A DNA stretch of 49,273 bases from an uncultured Clostridia bacterium (GCA_948934525.1 CAQZSK010000011.1:1-49273); one strand, 5' to 3'. Positions 16,078 to 26,035 are shown, counted from the stretch's first letter. Notes: a model not told the origin generated them from the letters alone. Numbers and translations: made by a program.

Positions 16078-16804
16078 GAAAAAATGTTATGTAGAAGTAA
16101 AAGATGTTGCTTCTAGTGGTTTCTTAACCAATGAAGGCTTTCTAAATTTATTAGAAAATGCTGCTTGTAGTCATTCAGAAATAGCAGGTTTTGGTATTAA
16201 CCAAATGGAACAAACCCATCTTTCTTGGGTTTTATTACAATGGAAAGTTAAAATCTTTAAAAGAGTTCTATATAATACTCCTATTATTATAAAAACTTGG
16301 GCTAAAAGTGCTAATAAGTGTTTAACCTATCGTGATTTTGAAATGTATGATGAAAATCATGAATTAATTGGTATCGCTTCTACCAAATGGAGTTTAGTAG
16401 ATACACAAACAGGAAGGATTACGAAAATTACTCCTGAAATTATTGGTTGTTATTCTCCTGAAGATGCCAAAAATGTTTTTGAAGAAGTAGAAATTCCTAA
16501 ACTAAGAGAACCTGAAATTGTAGATACTATGGAACCTTGCTATACATTCACAGTCTCAAGAAGAGATATTGATATGAATCAGCATATGCATAATATTTAT
16601 TATTTAGATTATGCAATAGAAGCTTTACCAGAGGAAATTTACCAAAATGAAAAATTTAATGAATTTCAAATTTTGTATAAAAATGGAGCTAAACTAGGAG
16701 AAATGGTAAATTGCTTTTACATAAAAGATGGAACTACTCATATTGTTGTAATGAAAAATACAAAAGATAATAGATTACATGCAATTATTCAATTAGGAAA
16801 ATAA
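16064..16804 (+). CDS. Acyl-ACP thioesterase (FatA/TesA-like double hotdog)
   Basis: The 246-residue protein has two hotdog repeats. The N-terminal one contains NLLENAACSHSEIAGFG and LSWVLLQWKVKI, and the second begins SRRDIDMNQHMHNIYYLDYAIE, the DxNxHxNN-like catalytic region of acyl-ACP thioesterases. It would release fatty acids from acyl carrier protein. A GGAGGGAG ribosome binding site lies inside the 3' end of the upstream thioesterase gene, and the genes overlap by 14 bases. A perfect 21-base hairpin terminator follows. Confidence 0.9.
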   Translation: MSIYEKKCYVEVKDVASSGFLTNEGFLNLLENAACSHSEIAGFGINQMEQTHLSWVLLQWKVKIFKRVLYNTPIIIKTWAKSANKCLTYRDFEMYDENHELIGIASTKWSLVDTQTGRITKITPEIIGCYSPEDAKNVFEEVEIPKLREPEIVDTMEPCYTFTVSRRDIDMNQHMHNIYYLDYAIEALPEEIYQNEKFNEFQILYKNGAKLGEMVNCFYIKDGTTHIVVMKNTKDNRLHAIIQLGK

Positions 16805-16850
16805 AAAGCAAACTACATTTCAATTATACTTGAAATGTAGTTTGCTTTTT
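16803..16850. terminator. Strong terminator after the thioesterase operon
   Basis: The 21-base arms 16803-16823 and 16830-16850 pair perfectly around a 6-base loop. The stem begins with AAAAA and ends with TTTTT, so it can work in both directions, also for the sortase gene on the other strand. Confidence 0.9.
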
Positions 16851-16858
16851 ATTTATGA

Positions 16859-17453
16859 TTAAACTTCCCTTGCTTTAATAATTAATCTTTCATTAGAATA
16901 ATTACAACAAGTAATTAAAGTTACTTCTCTTTTTCCATTAGTCCTTTGTGATAATCCGATACGTCTGATTTGGCTTTACTTTATATTTATCATAAATCTT
17001 ATATTTTATAGTTCCATTTTCATTGTCTGTTAAGGTAAAAATATCTCCATTATTCAAAGTATACAAATAGCCAAACATATTCTTTGTAATATAGTTGTGA
17101 CCTGTAATGCAAAAGTTTCCTATTTCATTTGGATCAGGTCCAAAAAACTTTGTAACACAAATTTCCATTGCATTTTTATTATAATCCTCTAAAACGCAAG
17201 TATTAATTTTTAGCTTATCTATTTTCAAATTTGCTGCGACTTTATAGCCTTTATATTGTGTAGCTACTATTTTAGATTTGTCTTTTATCTTTTCATTATT
17301 TTGTTGAGTTGTTTTATCTTGTCCTTTATCTTCTTGCAAATTTTTTGGCTCTTCTCCTTGTTTTATTTGATTCTCTCGAATAATTCCTCTTACTGTAAAA
17401 AGTACAATGAGCAAAATTAGAGTTAGTATAAGCCATCTTATTACTTTTTTCAT
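16859..17453 (-). pseudogene. Sortase, frameshifted before the catalytic cysteine
   Basis: The frame starting at 17453 encodes an N-terminal membrane anchor (residues 5-22), a polar linker, and a sortase domain with the catalytic His in TGHNY (H119), but it stops after YRIITKD at 16938. The neighbouring frame continues as TNGKREVTLITCCNYSNERLIIKAREV, carrying the catalytic Cys (LITC) and Arg (IIKAR), and ends at 16859. Deleting one base near 16951-16958 joins them into a normal sortase of about 197 residues. The substrate is probably the adjacent YPQTG protein and perhaps the LPQTG and LPQAG proteins. A functional enzyme is expected unless the frameshift is genuine. Confidence 0.85.
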
Positions 17454-17478
17454 TTCTACTTTTTTATCCTAAATTTTA

Positions 17479-18504
17479 TTAGTCTTTATAACGTTTAGCC
17501 GCTTTATGATTTGTTAAAACAAAATATGCTACTACTAGTGCAAGTACCGCTAATAAAATATAAATATATTGAGTCATACCTGTTTGTGGATAAGTGGTTG
17601 GTAATTTTTCTTCTGTACTAGGCTTTGTTGGAGTTGTTGGTTTTTCTGCTACTTTTTCTCCTACTGTTATATCAAAACTTTTGTCAGCTATAACACTATC
17701 TGAATTTTCTCTATTGATTAATTTAATATGAACTGTATATTTTCCGTCAGTATTAAATTCTCCTCTTAATAATAATTCTTGTTTTACATCTTTTCCACCA
17801 ATAGCATATCCATCAGCTTCTCCCCATCCACTTTGAAGTAAATCAATTTCTGCTCCACTTTTATCAGTTGCAAGTAATTTAGCTGTCGCATCATCCTTTG
17901 GTTTTGCAGTTATTTCTGCTATTAATCTAACATGATCATAATTTTTTCCCATGCTAGAGGCTGTAGTTAATTTCATATCTTTTGCTTCATTCTTTTTAAT
18001 AATTCCTGTATAATCTAAGCTTAAAGTATAATTGACATAGTTTGGTTCTACTAAAACATCTTTAACAATTGGTGTAGTAATATCATCATAATTTTCTGAT
18101 GCATCACTGTTTGTCATTCCTGTTAATGTAATAGAAAAGTTTGTTGGATTGCTAGTAGTTAATCCTGCTTTTGCTTTAAAAGTAATTACTGCATTTGTTC
18201 TTGGATTTGTTCCTCCTGTTGTATCATGATAAGTAAGAATTACTTTATCGCCTGTATCATTAGCTGTTCCGCCTTCACTACGAACATACTCAAAAATAGC
18301 ATCGTCATAAGCAGCATTAACAGTATATGCGCCTAAATCTTTTCCAAAGCTAACTGTTAGGTTTACTTCTTCTCCTGGAGCTATTTTTGCTTTGCTAGTT
18401 TCTGCTTTTACAGTATCAAGAGATGCTGCATTTGTAATAGAAGAAACAGAAATAATAGCAAAAAATAAGACTAAAATTGTGAAAATATAAAATATTTTTT
18501 TCAT
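17479..18504 (-). CDS. Cell-wall-anchored cohesin-like protein (YPQTG)
   Basis: The protein (about 341 residues) has a signal peptide (MKKIFYIFTILVLFFAIIS...TNAAS), a cohesin-like beta-sandwich (TVKAETSKAKIAPGEEVNLTVSF ... AVITFKAKAG), a second immunoglobulin-like domain (about 165-280), a Pro/Thr-rich spacer, and a C-terminal sorting signal YPQTG followed by a hydrophobic segment and a KAAKRYKD tail. I chose the second ATG at 18504 because GAAAGGTG lies before it; the open frame reaches 18525. The sortase gene follows after 25 bases, so the two are probably an enzyme-substrate pair. The cohesin assignment rests on overall pattern, not on a database match. Confidence 0.75.
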   Translation of the reverse strand: MKKIFYIFTILVLFFAIISVSSITNAASLDTVKAETSKAKIAPGEEVNLTVSFGKDLGAYTVNAAYDDAIFEYVRSEGGTANDTGDKVILTYHDTTGGTNPRTNAVITFKAKAGLTTSNPTNFSITLTGMTNSDASENYDDITTPIVKDVLVEPNYVNYTLSLDYTGIIKKNEAKDMKLTTASSMGKNYDHVRLIAEITAKPKDDATAKLLATDKSGAEIDLLQSGWGEADGYAIGGKDVKQELLLRGEFNTDGKYTVHIKLINRENSDSVIADKSFDITVGEKVAEKPTTPTKPSTEEKLPTTYPQTGMTQYIYILLAVLALVVAYFVLTNHKAAKRYKD

Positions 18505-18674
18505 TATTTTAACACCTTTCTCCATTAAATAAATTTTAATTTTTAAAAATAGTTTAATGGCTCTATTTTCACTAATTATTATGTCTTATTTTTCTATTTT
18601 TATTTTTCCAATTTTTATATTGAAAAATTTTTTTATTTTAAAATATAATTAATATTTTCCCTATAACACAGCAA

Positions 18675-18703
18675 AGAGGAAGAAAACAATGTCTTCTTCC
18701 TCT
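18675..18703 (-). terminator. Possible terminator after the small gene at 18713
   Basis: AGAGGAAGAA and TTCTTCCTCT form a 10-base stem with a 9-base loop, just after the stop codon. The T-run on the - strand is short, so this is tentative. Confidence 0.5.
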
Positions 18704-18712
18704 CCATCACGT

Positions 18713-18940
18713 TTAGAATGCACTTACTTCGACAATTTCGTCACCGACTAATGTAGCCCACACTCTGTCCCCATTTCCAAACGTTTCGTATGGATGGTCC
18801 AAACCTCCCATAAAGATCTTTATGAATTTCCGCCCAGTGGCGAAAAACATACTGATTTTGGTTGTTATGATTCCATCCTGCTCCCGTTGTGTCTCCACAT
18901 CGATTTTTTTGATGTACTCCTCGCGATGCGTGTTTGTCAT
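18713..18940 (-). CDS. Hypothetical small protein of atypical composition
   Basis: I do not recognise this 75-residue protein. It begins MTNTHREEYIKKIDVETQRE and has a central RKFIKIFMGGLDHPYETFG and C-terminal ATLVGDEIVEVSAF, suggesting a small beta-rich soluble domain. A perfect GGAGG site sits 10 bases before the ATG. Like the gene at 4595 its DNA is clearly richer in G and C than the surroundings, and it is read from the same promoter type (TTGCAT, 17 bases, TATAAT). The 80-base leader is untypically long. It stands alone between the cohesin-like gene and a membrane protein. Confidence 0.65.
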   Translation of the reverse strand: MTNTHREEYIKKIDVETQREQDGIITTKISMFFATGRKFIKIFMGGLDHPYETFGNGDRVWATLVGDEIVEVSAF

Positions 18941-19026
18941 TTCTTTTTTCCTCCAGAAATATTTATTTCTCTTTATAATGTCTTCCCAAAGCTGTCTTGG
19001 AGTTAAACAAATAAAGAGCTTCTATT

Positions 19027-19055
19027 ATTATACCATATTTTTCCATATAATGCAA
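19027..19055 (-). promoter_or_regulatory. Promoter of the small gene at 18713
   Basis: On the - strand, TTGCAT (19050-19055) and TATAAT (19027-19032) are separated by 17 bases, identical in both boxes and spacing to the promoter at 4514-4542. Confidence 0.7.
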
Positions 19056-19087
19056 CTATAGTGTACAATACTTTCAACAATTTCTAA

Positions 19088-19630
19088 TTAAGAATTTGTA
19101 ACTTTTGTAATTCCATACTGATTGGTTATTGGATCTCTAAAAATTTCTATCTTAGGAGTAAAGTATGTAAATACTACAAAACCTATTAATATAACTGGCA
19201 AAATAATTATGGCTATTATGTTATTACATTCAAAATTGCTAATCATAAGTTTATAAGCTAGATACTCTCCTAATATAACTGCAACAAAAAATGAAGCTAT
19301 ATCAATAAGTAAAATGCTCTTTCCAATGATTCCTGTATAGGTGTAGAAAAATATAATAATAAATAGCATAGCTGTTATTGTCCCTAGAGTTTTTGAACAT
19401 AAAAAATTAGGTACATTTTTTCCCATATAAAAATAACCAATGATTGTAGTAAGTAACAAAGGAAAAAATAATAATTTTAAATGCTCCCACACACTTTCAT
19501 TAACTGCTGAAAATGATGCTACAAAGCTGTTTTCTCCAAAAAGCTTATATGTAAAATGTAATAAAGTACCAACTATACATACAAAAATGGCACTTACTAT
19601 TTGATAACTTCTTATTTTAGTATTATCCAT
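19088..19630 (-). CDS. DUF6512-like integral membrane protein
   Basis: The 180-residue protein has about five hydrophobic segments (near residues 10-28, 50-68, 82-102, 106-128 and 138-158). The motif NESVWEHLKLLFFP near residue 45 is typical of an uncharacterised Clostridial membrane family that I believe is DUF6512. No function is known. It has no close neighbours on its strand, so it is probably monocistronic. Confidence 0.65.
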   Translation of the reverse strand: MDNTKIRSYQIVSAIFVCIVGTLLHFTYKLFGENSFVASFSAVNESVWEHLKLLFFPLLLTTIIGYFYMGKNVPNFLCSKTLGTITAMLFIIIFFYTYTGIIGKSILLIDIASFFVAVILGEYLAYKLMISNFECNNIIAIIILPVILIGFVVFTYFTPKIEIFRDPITNQYGITKVTNS

Positions 19631-19830
19631 CTAAAATACCTCCACTAATAATTTTATGGAGAATATGTTTTTTTATTACAATAAAAAGAAGAATATCGAA
19701 AAAGATTTCTCGACACTCTCCCTTTTTTAGCTATCAATAAAATCCCAGCATTATATCTGAAGGAATAACCCTTCTTCCCTTTATTAACATACTCTTAGAT
19801 ATGGGAGTGCAAATTGCTTACAAAAGAAAA

Positions 19831-19850
19831 GAATGCTATTTCTAGCATCC
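19831..19850 (-). terminator. Terminator of the cotJ operon
   Basis: A short stem (GAATGCTA, TTTC loop, TAGCATCC) is followed on the - strand by TTTTCTTTT, 21 bases after the cotJC stop codon. The rest of the 240-base gap 19631-19870 shows no gene. Confidence 0.65.
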
Positions 19851-19870
19851 TTTCAATTCTATATCTCAGC

Positions 19871-20503
19871 TTATCTTCCGCAACCACAATCATTGTTTTT
19901 CATATTGTTCATGCAATTATTGTCATTCATAAAAAATCTTTTTTCTGCTAATTTATCTTGAACTCCTCTTAATGCTTCTCCAAATCTTTGGAAGTGAACT
20001 ACTTCTCTTTCTCTTAAGAAACGAAGTGGATCTACAACATCTGGGTCATCTGCACATAAATCGATTAATTTTTCATAAGTTGCTCTTGCTTTTTGTTCAG
20101 CAGCTAAATCTTCTTGTAAATCAGCAATTGGATCACCTTTTACTGCTAATACAGATGCACTAAATGGCCAACCAGCTGCTGCTTGTGGATATACTCCTAC
20201 ACCATGGTCTGTATAGTAAGCACCTAATCCTGCTGCTTTCATTTCTTCTGCACTTAGTCCATCAGTTAATTGATGTACAATACTTCCAACAATTTCTAAA
20301 TGGGCTAATTCTTCTGTACCAATATCATTTAAAATAGCTTTTGATACTTGGTCTGGCATTCCAAATCTTTGACTTAGATAACGAAGGGAAGCTGCTAATT
20401 CTCCATCTGGTCCTCCATATTGAGAAATAATAAATTTAGCAAGTTTTGCATTAGGACATTTAATTTTTACAGGGTATTCTAATACTTTATTATAAGTCCA
20501 CAT
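19871..20503 (-). CDS. cotJC: Spore coat protein CotJC, manganese-catalase family
   Basis: The 210-residue ferritin-like protein has the metal-binding Glu/His pattern of manganese catalases in GTEELAHLEIVG and REREVVHFQRFGE. The start MWTYNKVLEYPVKIKCPNAKLAK is typical of CotJC. A short Asn/Cys-rich tail (NDNNCMNNMKNNDCGCGR) extends it. CotJC is a spore coat component, possibly protecting against peroxide. It is last in the cotJA-cotJB-cotJC operon, one base after cotJB. Confidence 0.93.
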   Translation of the reverse strand: MWTYNKVLEYPVKIKCPNAKLAKFIISQYGGPDGELAASLRYLSQRFGMPDQVSKAILNDIGTEELAHLEIVGSIVHQLTDGLSAEEMKAAGLGAYYTDHGVGVYPQAAAGWPFSASVLAVKGDPIADLQEDLAAEQKARATYEKLIDLCADDPDVVDPLRFLREREVVHFQRFGEALRGVQDKLAEKRFFMNDNNCMNNMKNNDCGCGR

Positions 20504-20504
20504 A

Positions 20505-20954
20505 TTACTTATTTCCTCCTTCCCATGGCCAAGGTTCTTCTAGCCATCTCCATTTTTTACATGGATAATAAATGCTTAAAGGACCATAAACTCTTTGATA
20601 TTGGTCTTTCAATTCTTTTAATTGCTTTGTATATTCTCTGTGTAAACAAATTGCTTTTTGGTCATCATGATGTGTGTCTAAGTATAGTCCCAATTCAATT
20701 ACTGCGAAATTTAAGCATTTAATTTGACCTATCATTTCTTCTCTTATTCTATTTCTTTCATCACAGCATTGTTCTGGTGACATTTGACAACCACAGCCTT
20801 CGTTTTGAACCATATTTGCTGTATTATAACCAAATGCAGCATTCATTCCTTCTGGCATGTAGTCACAATTGCAATTTTCTAAGTTATTTCCCATACATTC
20901 ACAATTTGGTTCACTATTTTGCATACAACCACAATTTCTATTTTCTAACAACAT
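20505..20954 (-). CDS. cotJB: Spore coat protein CotJB with a Cys-rich N-terminal extension
   Basis: The C-terminal 80 residues are a normal CotJB (IKCLNFAVIELGLYLDTHHDDQKA ... WRWLEEPWPWEGG). The N-terminal 65 residues are an extension with paired CxC motifs (NCGC, NCEC, NCNC, GCGC, CC). The whole protein of 149 residues holds 13 cysteines, against about 90 residues for a usual CotJB. The cysteines could form disulfide cross-links or bind metal in the coat. Its start overlaps the cotJA stop by 10 bases. Confidence 0.88.
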   Translation of the reverse strand: MLLENRNCGCMQNSEPNCECMGNNLENCNCDYMPEGMNAAFGYNTANMVQNEGCGCQMSPEQCCDERNRIREEMIGQIKCLNFAVIELGLYLDTHHDDQKAICLHREYTKQLKELKDQYQRVYGPLSIYYPCKKWRWLEEPWPWEGGNK

Positions 20955-21355
20955 TTATTACACCCCTCTCCAATTTTATTTGCACATTTCAAATACTCAA
21001 TCTCTGCCATACTTTGCCCTGGCATATATGGACTTACTAATTCTGGGAAAATAGTTCCCATTTTTAATCCACAGCAAGGTGTAAAAGTTTTATCCATTTC
21101 TTGAATTGGAACATAACTCTGTGCTAACATTGGATTACTTGGAAATGGACTTACCACTTCATCGAATCCACAACCACAGTCATCCATCATGTCATTATGT
21201 CCACAATGGCATCCACAATCACAGCCACAACTAACAGCTGCACTTGGCATAAAATTGCTATATTCTGCTGTAGTACCAGCATTATTGCAAATGTTTTCAA
21301 TTACTTGAGGATCATAATTATTTTGACAACAACATCTTCTATAACGATTCAACAT
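20945..21355 (-). CDS. cotJA: Spore coat protein CotJA with Cys-rich segments
   Basis: The C-terminal half contains the CotJA core (LAQSYVPIQEMDKTFTPCCGLKMGTIFPELVSPY). The N-terminal half has clusters such as CCC and the CGCDCGCHC motif; in total 17 of 136 residues are cysteine. It is the first gene of the cotJ operon with an AGGAGG-type site upstream. Expression in the mother cell from a sigma-E-type promoter is expected from family knowledge, but I did not identify the promoter with confidence. Confidence 0.85.
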   Translation of the reverse strand: MLNRYRRCCCQNNYDPQVIENICNNAGTTAEYSNFMPSAAVSCGCDCGCHCGHNDMMDDCGCGFDEVVSPFPSNPMLAQSYVPIQEMDKTFTPCCGLKMGTIFPELVSPYMPGQSMAEIEYLKCANKIGEGCNKCC

Positions 21356-21436
21356 TTTTTCTTTTCCTCCTTATTTTTCGTTTATATTACATTTTATGAC
21401 AAAAAGAGAAAAAATGTGTCTATTTTAAAAGCTAGC

Positions 21437-21474
21437 AAAAAGGAACACACCTTAACTAAAGTGTATTCCTTTTT
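21437..21474. terminator. Bidirectional terminator after the LPQTG cohesin gene
   Basis: AAAAAGGAACACAC pairs with GTGTATTCCTTTTT (one mismatch) around a loop of about 10 bases, with A and T runs forming the tails on both strands. Confidence 0.8.
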
Positions 21475-21502
21475 ATATTTCTTATCTTACTTAAGTTTAT
21501 AT

Positions 21503-22225
21503 CTATTTGAAATTGCTCACTCTCATTCTAACAAATAGAATGACAGCTAATACAATAGCCCCTATAATACCTACTACTACAAAAATGTTACTTATTCCTG
21601 TTTGAGGTAATCTTCCTGTAGCAGTATTGTCTTCTTGACTTGAATTTCCTGTTCCATTTGTATTTTGATTGTTATTCCCTTCTGGTGCTTCTTCATTATT
21701 GTCTGGATTTGGCTTTGGTGTATCTTCTTCTGGATTAGGAATAGGATTCTTGTCTCCTTCTTTTACAGTAAGACGAATATAGCTACTAGGAATTTCAATA
21801 TCTTCAATTCCTTCTGAAAAAGTCATATCTTTTAAAGTAACTACTAAATTTTGTTTTGCTTTGTCTGTTACAGTGAAAATAATTTTGAAAATTGTTTCAG
21901 ATTGTGTAACATTGCTTCCTTTATTAATTACTATTTTTCCATTATCTTCATTATACGTAAAAGCTGATGACCAACCATTTTGGCTTTCAATCTTTTCAAA
22001 TTTCAAGCTTTCTTTATCCTCATATACGATTGTCCCCATAAAAGCTCCTACGCCTTTAGTAGTCTTTACGTTAGATAAATTAACGCTAATTTCCACTTTA
22101 CTTCCTTTACTAACCTCTTGTTTTTCAGTTTGTAAAGTTACTGTTGCATTTGCTGCACTTACATTTCCCATAAGTCCAATAACCAATAATATAATTAAAC
22201 TGAATCCTACTATTATTTTTCTCAT
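21503..22225 (-). CDS. Cell-wall-anchored cohesin-like protein (LPQTG)
   Basis: This 240-residue protein has a signal peptide (residues 1-24), one cohesin-like domain (about 26-150: TLQTEKQEVSKGSKVEISVNL ... GAFMGTIVYEDKESLKFEKI ... IFKIIFTVTD), an Asn/Glu/Pro-rich spacer, and the sorting signal LPQTG with hydrophobic segment and RMRVSNFK tail. It starts 16 bases after the dockerin-bearing transglutaminase-like gene, so the operon makes a dockerin protein and a wall-anchored cohesin side by side. Sortase would link it to peptidoglycan. Confidence 0.82.
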   Translation of the reverse strand: MRKIIVGFSLIILLVIGLMGNVSAANATVTLQTEKQEVSKGSKVEISVNLSNVKTTKGVGAFMGTIVYEDKESLKFEKIESQNGWSSAFTYNEDNGKIVINKGSNVTQSETIFKIIFTVTDKAKQNLVVTLKDMTFSEGIEDIEIPSSYIRLTVKEGDKNPIPNPEEDTPKPNPDNNEEAPEGNNNQNTNGTGNSSQEDNTATGRLPQTGISNIFVVVGIIGAIVLAVILFVRMRVSNFK

Positions 22226-22241
22226 AGTATCTCCTTTTTAT

Positions 22242-25200
22242 TTATTTTTCCCATTTTACTGGACGACCAACTAAAATTAATTGTAATTGAGCTACATCTG
22301 TAATGGTAACTTTTCCATTTCCATTAATATCAGCTGCTTTAAAACGTGCTCCTTCTAATATTTCATTTTCTACTAAGTGTGTCATAATTTGAGCTAAGTC
22401 TGTAATACTTACTTTTCCATCTCCATTAACATCTTGAACTACACTAATAGTAAAGTTTAGAGTTGTTCCTACTTGTAAAGTCATTCCCGTTGCAAGAACT
22501 GTACTTTCATCATTAATTATATTTCCCTCTTTATCTTTAAATACCAATTCTCCTTGATGTTCTATATTTTCTTTAAAGCTTGCTATTGTTGTTTGTGGCT
22601 CTACTCTTGAAATGATTCCATCTGCAATTACATATTTGTTTGATGTAATAGAATCTGCACGAACTACTTCTTTTACAGTTACTTTTAGTTCTGTGTCTCT
22701 TGATGCAATATCTTTATCAGCATCACTTGCACACATGTTTATCATTTTGATACTAGCTTCTTTATCTTGATTTAATTCTTTTGCTCTAAATTTAATTTTT
22801 CCCATTGTTCCTGGAGTTGTAATATTATTTCCAACTGTTATAAATTTAAGTGTATTGTCATTTTCAGTAGTAGCTTCCCATCCATTTTGTGCTATTACTG
22901 CTTTTCCATCTACACGAACTAATTCTAAAGCATCTGTATCATATTGTAATTGTCCTCCAATTGCATATAAACCATTATCTATATTTTTAAAGTTTCCAAT
23001 ATTAATATTTACTTCAAATTCGTCACCACTATTTAACTCATTTACATTTAAGTTTGAATCTGTTGGTGTCAAAGTTGTTTCAAAACTTCTAACTGTTACA
23101 TCAACTGCATCACTTGTAGTTTCTTCACTTACAGTTTCTACTGATGATGTTACTTTTAAGGTATAACTTCCTGTATCTTCTGCTATAGGCTCTTTAATTT
23201 CTAATACTTTGTTTGTTTTTCCTTCTAATTTGCTTCCATCTTTGTACCATTGGTAAGTTTGAGTTCCTGGAGTCTGAGTTACTGTTGGTTCAATTACTAA
23301 TGCTTCATTAATTGTTGTATCCATAGATGTTTTATTCATTGTGATTTGTGCTGGAGTAGCTTTTGGAGTTACTATAGTTTCTCCTTTTGCTTCTTCTGCT
23401 TGTGCTACTGTTTCAGCAACAAAAGTTGCATCAATAATAACATTTCCATCTTTAATTTCATCATAATTTACTGTGATTTCCATTGATTTTTTATTTGTAA
23501 TTTCCATTACTTTACCACATACAGTAAGTGTTTCGATATCATATCCTTCATCTGGTATCACTCTAAATGTTTTGCTTTCATTTTCTTCAACATCTAAAAT
23601 ATTTCCTGCTGCTTTTAATTCTCTATTATCTTGTTCATCTACTGCTTCCATTTTTCCATTTGCTGCTGTTGAAATAACTAATTGTTTTGTTGTAGTTGTA
23701 TCGTTTTCAGTTCTATTTACTGCTGCAATTGCAAATGGGCTGAATGAATTACAAGTAATAATTAAACCATATTGTGTTACAATACAAGGAATTTCTTCTA
23801 CTCCTGTTATATTTCCTTTATTATCTCTCATAAAGTGATATGCTTTAAAAGTAACACCTGCATCTTCTGGTCCATATCCTTCTGGGAAACCTACTGATAA
23901 TCTTACTCTGTGTCCTGTTGGTATAACATATTTTTTACATGCATTTAGTGAAAGATTATAAGTTGAACTCTTTAAGATTGTTTGGTCTGTTGCTTTTAAT
24001 TCATCTTCAATCTTGTCTTCCATAACATCTTGGTCATCCTTTGTTGGTTTAGTTGCTACAAGTGCAATTCTATTTTTAAGTCTATCTTCAACTTTTTCTC
24101 CATCTGATGTTATCCATTCTTGTTGAGAAAGATCAGCATCTTCCATTAAATTTGGTCTTGCAAATAGTTCCCAATTACGTGCTGCATTCATACGGAAAGA
24201 ACATAAAATGTCATTGTCTGCTCCATAAGTTATTTCCATTGGTTCTTTACCACTATTCTTTCCAACAATACCTGTTGGGTAAACAGTATAGAATGCTCCA
24301 TCATCTGCAAACATTTTACTAGGTGTAAATTTAAATGTAATTGTACGTTTTCCATCCCATTTAAAATCTGTTACTGTTCCACTTTGTGCTCCTGTTGGTC
24401 CTGAAGATTCAAATTTATATTCTGCTTTTGTAGATCCTTCTTTTAATACTAAATCATCATCATAAAGAACTGTTATAGAATAAGTTCTTCCTACTGAAAG
24501 TGAAGCAGTTGCTGCTGGATCTTGTTTTTTAATATATGGTTTTGCTCTATATGTTCCACTTGGGTTATATAGTTTTCCACTTTGTGCAATTAATCCTGAT
24601 TCATCACCTTGGTAAGTTAAGCTTCCTATTCCAAGTGAAGGATCTGGTGCAACTCTAGTTACTGCAAATTCCATATATTCACCATTTGGTACAGTAAGAT
24701 ATAGATAATCTCCTCTGTCTACAAATCCTCCTGCATAAGCTTCTTCATCAAAATATCCCCATTTACCTTCTCTCCATACTTCATCACCTGGTCTATATTC
24801 GTGATATTTTGCTAACAAATAATATCCTTGTTCTCTTGCTTGTTTATTTCCCATTCCTTTATAGCTTATATAGTAGTCTCCTGATTTATATTCTTCTGTT
24901 TCATTTCCTTCTTGTTTGTATTTTACTACTAAACCATCTACTTCAGTAACAGTATCAATTCCCAAATCTTCTTCTTTTAATTCTGGATATTTAAATTCGT
25001 AATTTCCTGCTGCTTCTACTTTTTCTACTGCCACATGTTCTGCTGCCATTGTTTGAGCACCAACAAATAAATATCTTGTATTTTCAAATCCTTCTACGAC
25101 ATCCCATCCTGGTTCTCTATCACTATAGTCTTCACCTGGTTTTTTTACAGTACGTGTGTATGGGTCATCCATAGTCACATCAACTGCATACCAATTTTTA

Positions 25201-26035
25201 ACAGTACTTCTTGCAACTGTTTCCTCTGTTATTTGAACATAGTTCCACATATGTGCAACTGCACTTCCATCTGTTTGATGAATACCTTGTACTAAAATAC
25301 AAGTCATACCTAATTTGTCTAAAATTGTTTTAAAAGCTCTTGCATATCCTTCACATACACCTTGACCTTTTACTAAAATACCATAAGGTGTACTTAAAAA
25401 GTCTTCGTTTCCTGGTTTGCAATCAGCCTCTAATCTATATCCTGCCATTTTTGTTATTTTATTATGCACATATTTTATTTTTTCTGTTTCAGCATTTTTT
25501 CCTTCAGCTATTTCTAATGCATTTACCTCATCTACAATTTCTTGTACTTTACTTTCAAATTCAACAATAGCTGCTTCTACTTCTGCTTGATCTTTAAATC
25601 CTTCTGTACGATAATCTTTATTATTTCCGCTACCAATATATGCATGGTAAGTTCCATTTGCATCTTTTGTTGTTCTAATAGCTAATTTGTTAAAACTCAC
25701 ATAAAAAATTTCTGGATAATCTGCATAAAATGCATATCTTGCTGCATAAAATTCCTTCTTTAAATTAACAGTTCCATCTTCATATGATTTTACTTCATCT
25801 GATGTAAAATGTCCATTTGCAACTAAATCATAATTTTCTGTTCCTGTTTTAAGTTTGTCCTTCATTGCTACAATTCCATCATAAATCTTTTAGCAGTACC
25901 ACTTAATTGATCATAATGAAATCTTCCTGTTGTTTCATTTGCAGCAGTTACGACACTACCTAATTGAATAAAACTAAATTGTGCAAGTATCATTACTGCA
26001 AGTAATAATATTGCCATAATTTTTTTCAATTTCAT
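22242..26035 (-). pseudogene. Secreted transglutaminase-like protein with Ig-like, cohesin-like and dockerin modules; one frameshift
   Basis: The frame from 26035 (after GGAGAGG) gives a signal peptide and ANETTGRFHYDQLSGTAKRF, then stops. The next frame resumes as YDGIVAMKDKLKTG; one T added to a TTT run near 25883-25885 joins them into about 1264 residues. Counting from the Met at 25865: a transglutaminase-like domain with Cys171 (GQGVCEGYARAF), His205 (AHMWNY) and Asp229 (WYAVDVT); several beta-rich domains; an Ig-like domain (TYQWYKDGSKLEG, about 900-940); a cohesin-like domain (about 960-1090); and a C-terminal type I dockerin with two Ca-binding repeats, DVNGDGKVSITDLAQIMTHL and DINGNGKVTITDVAQLQLIL. 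Having cohesin-like and dockerin parts in one chain would allow chain-like assembly. The substrate is unknown; such domains can also act as proteases. Confidence 0.8.
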
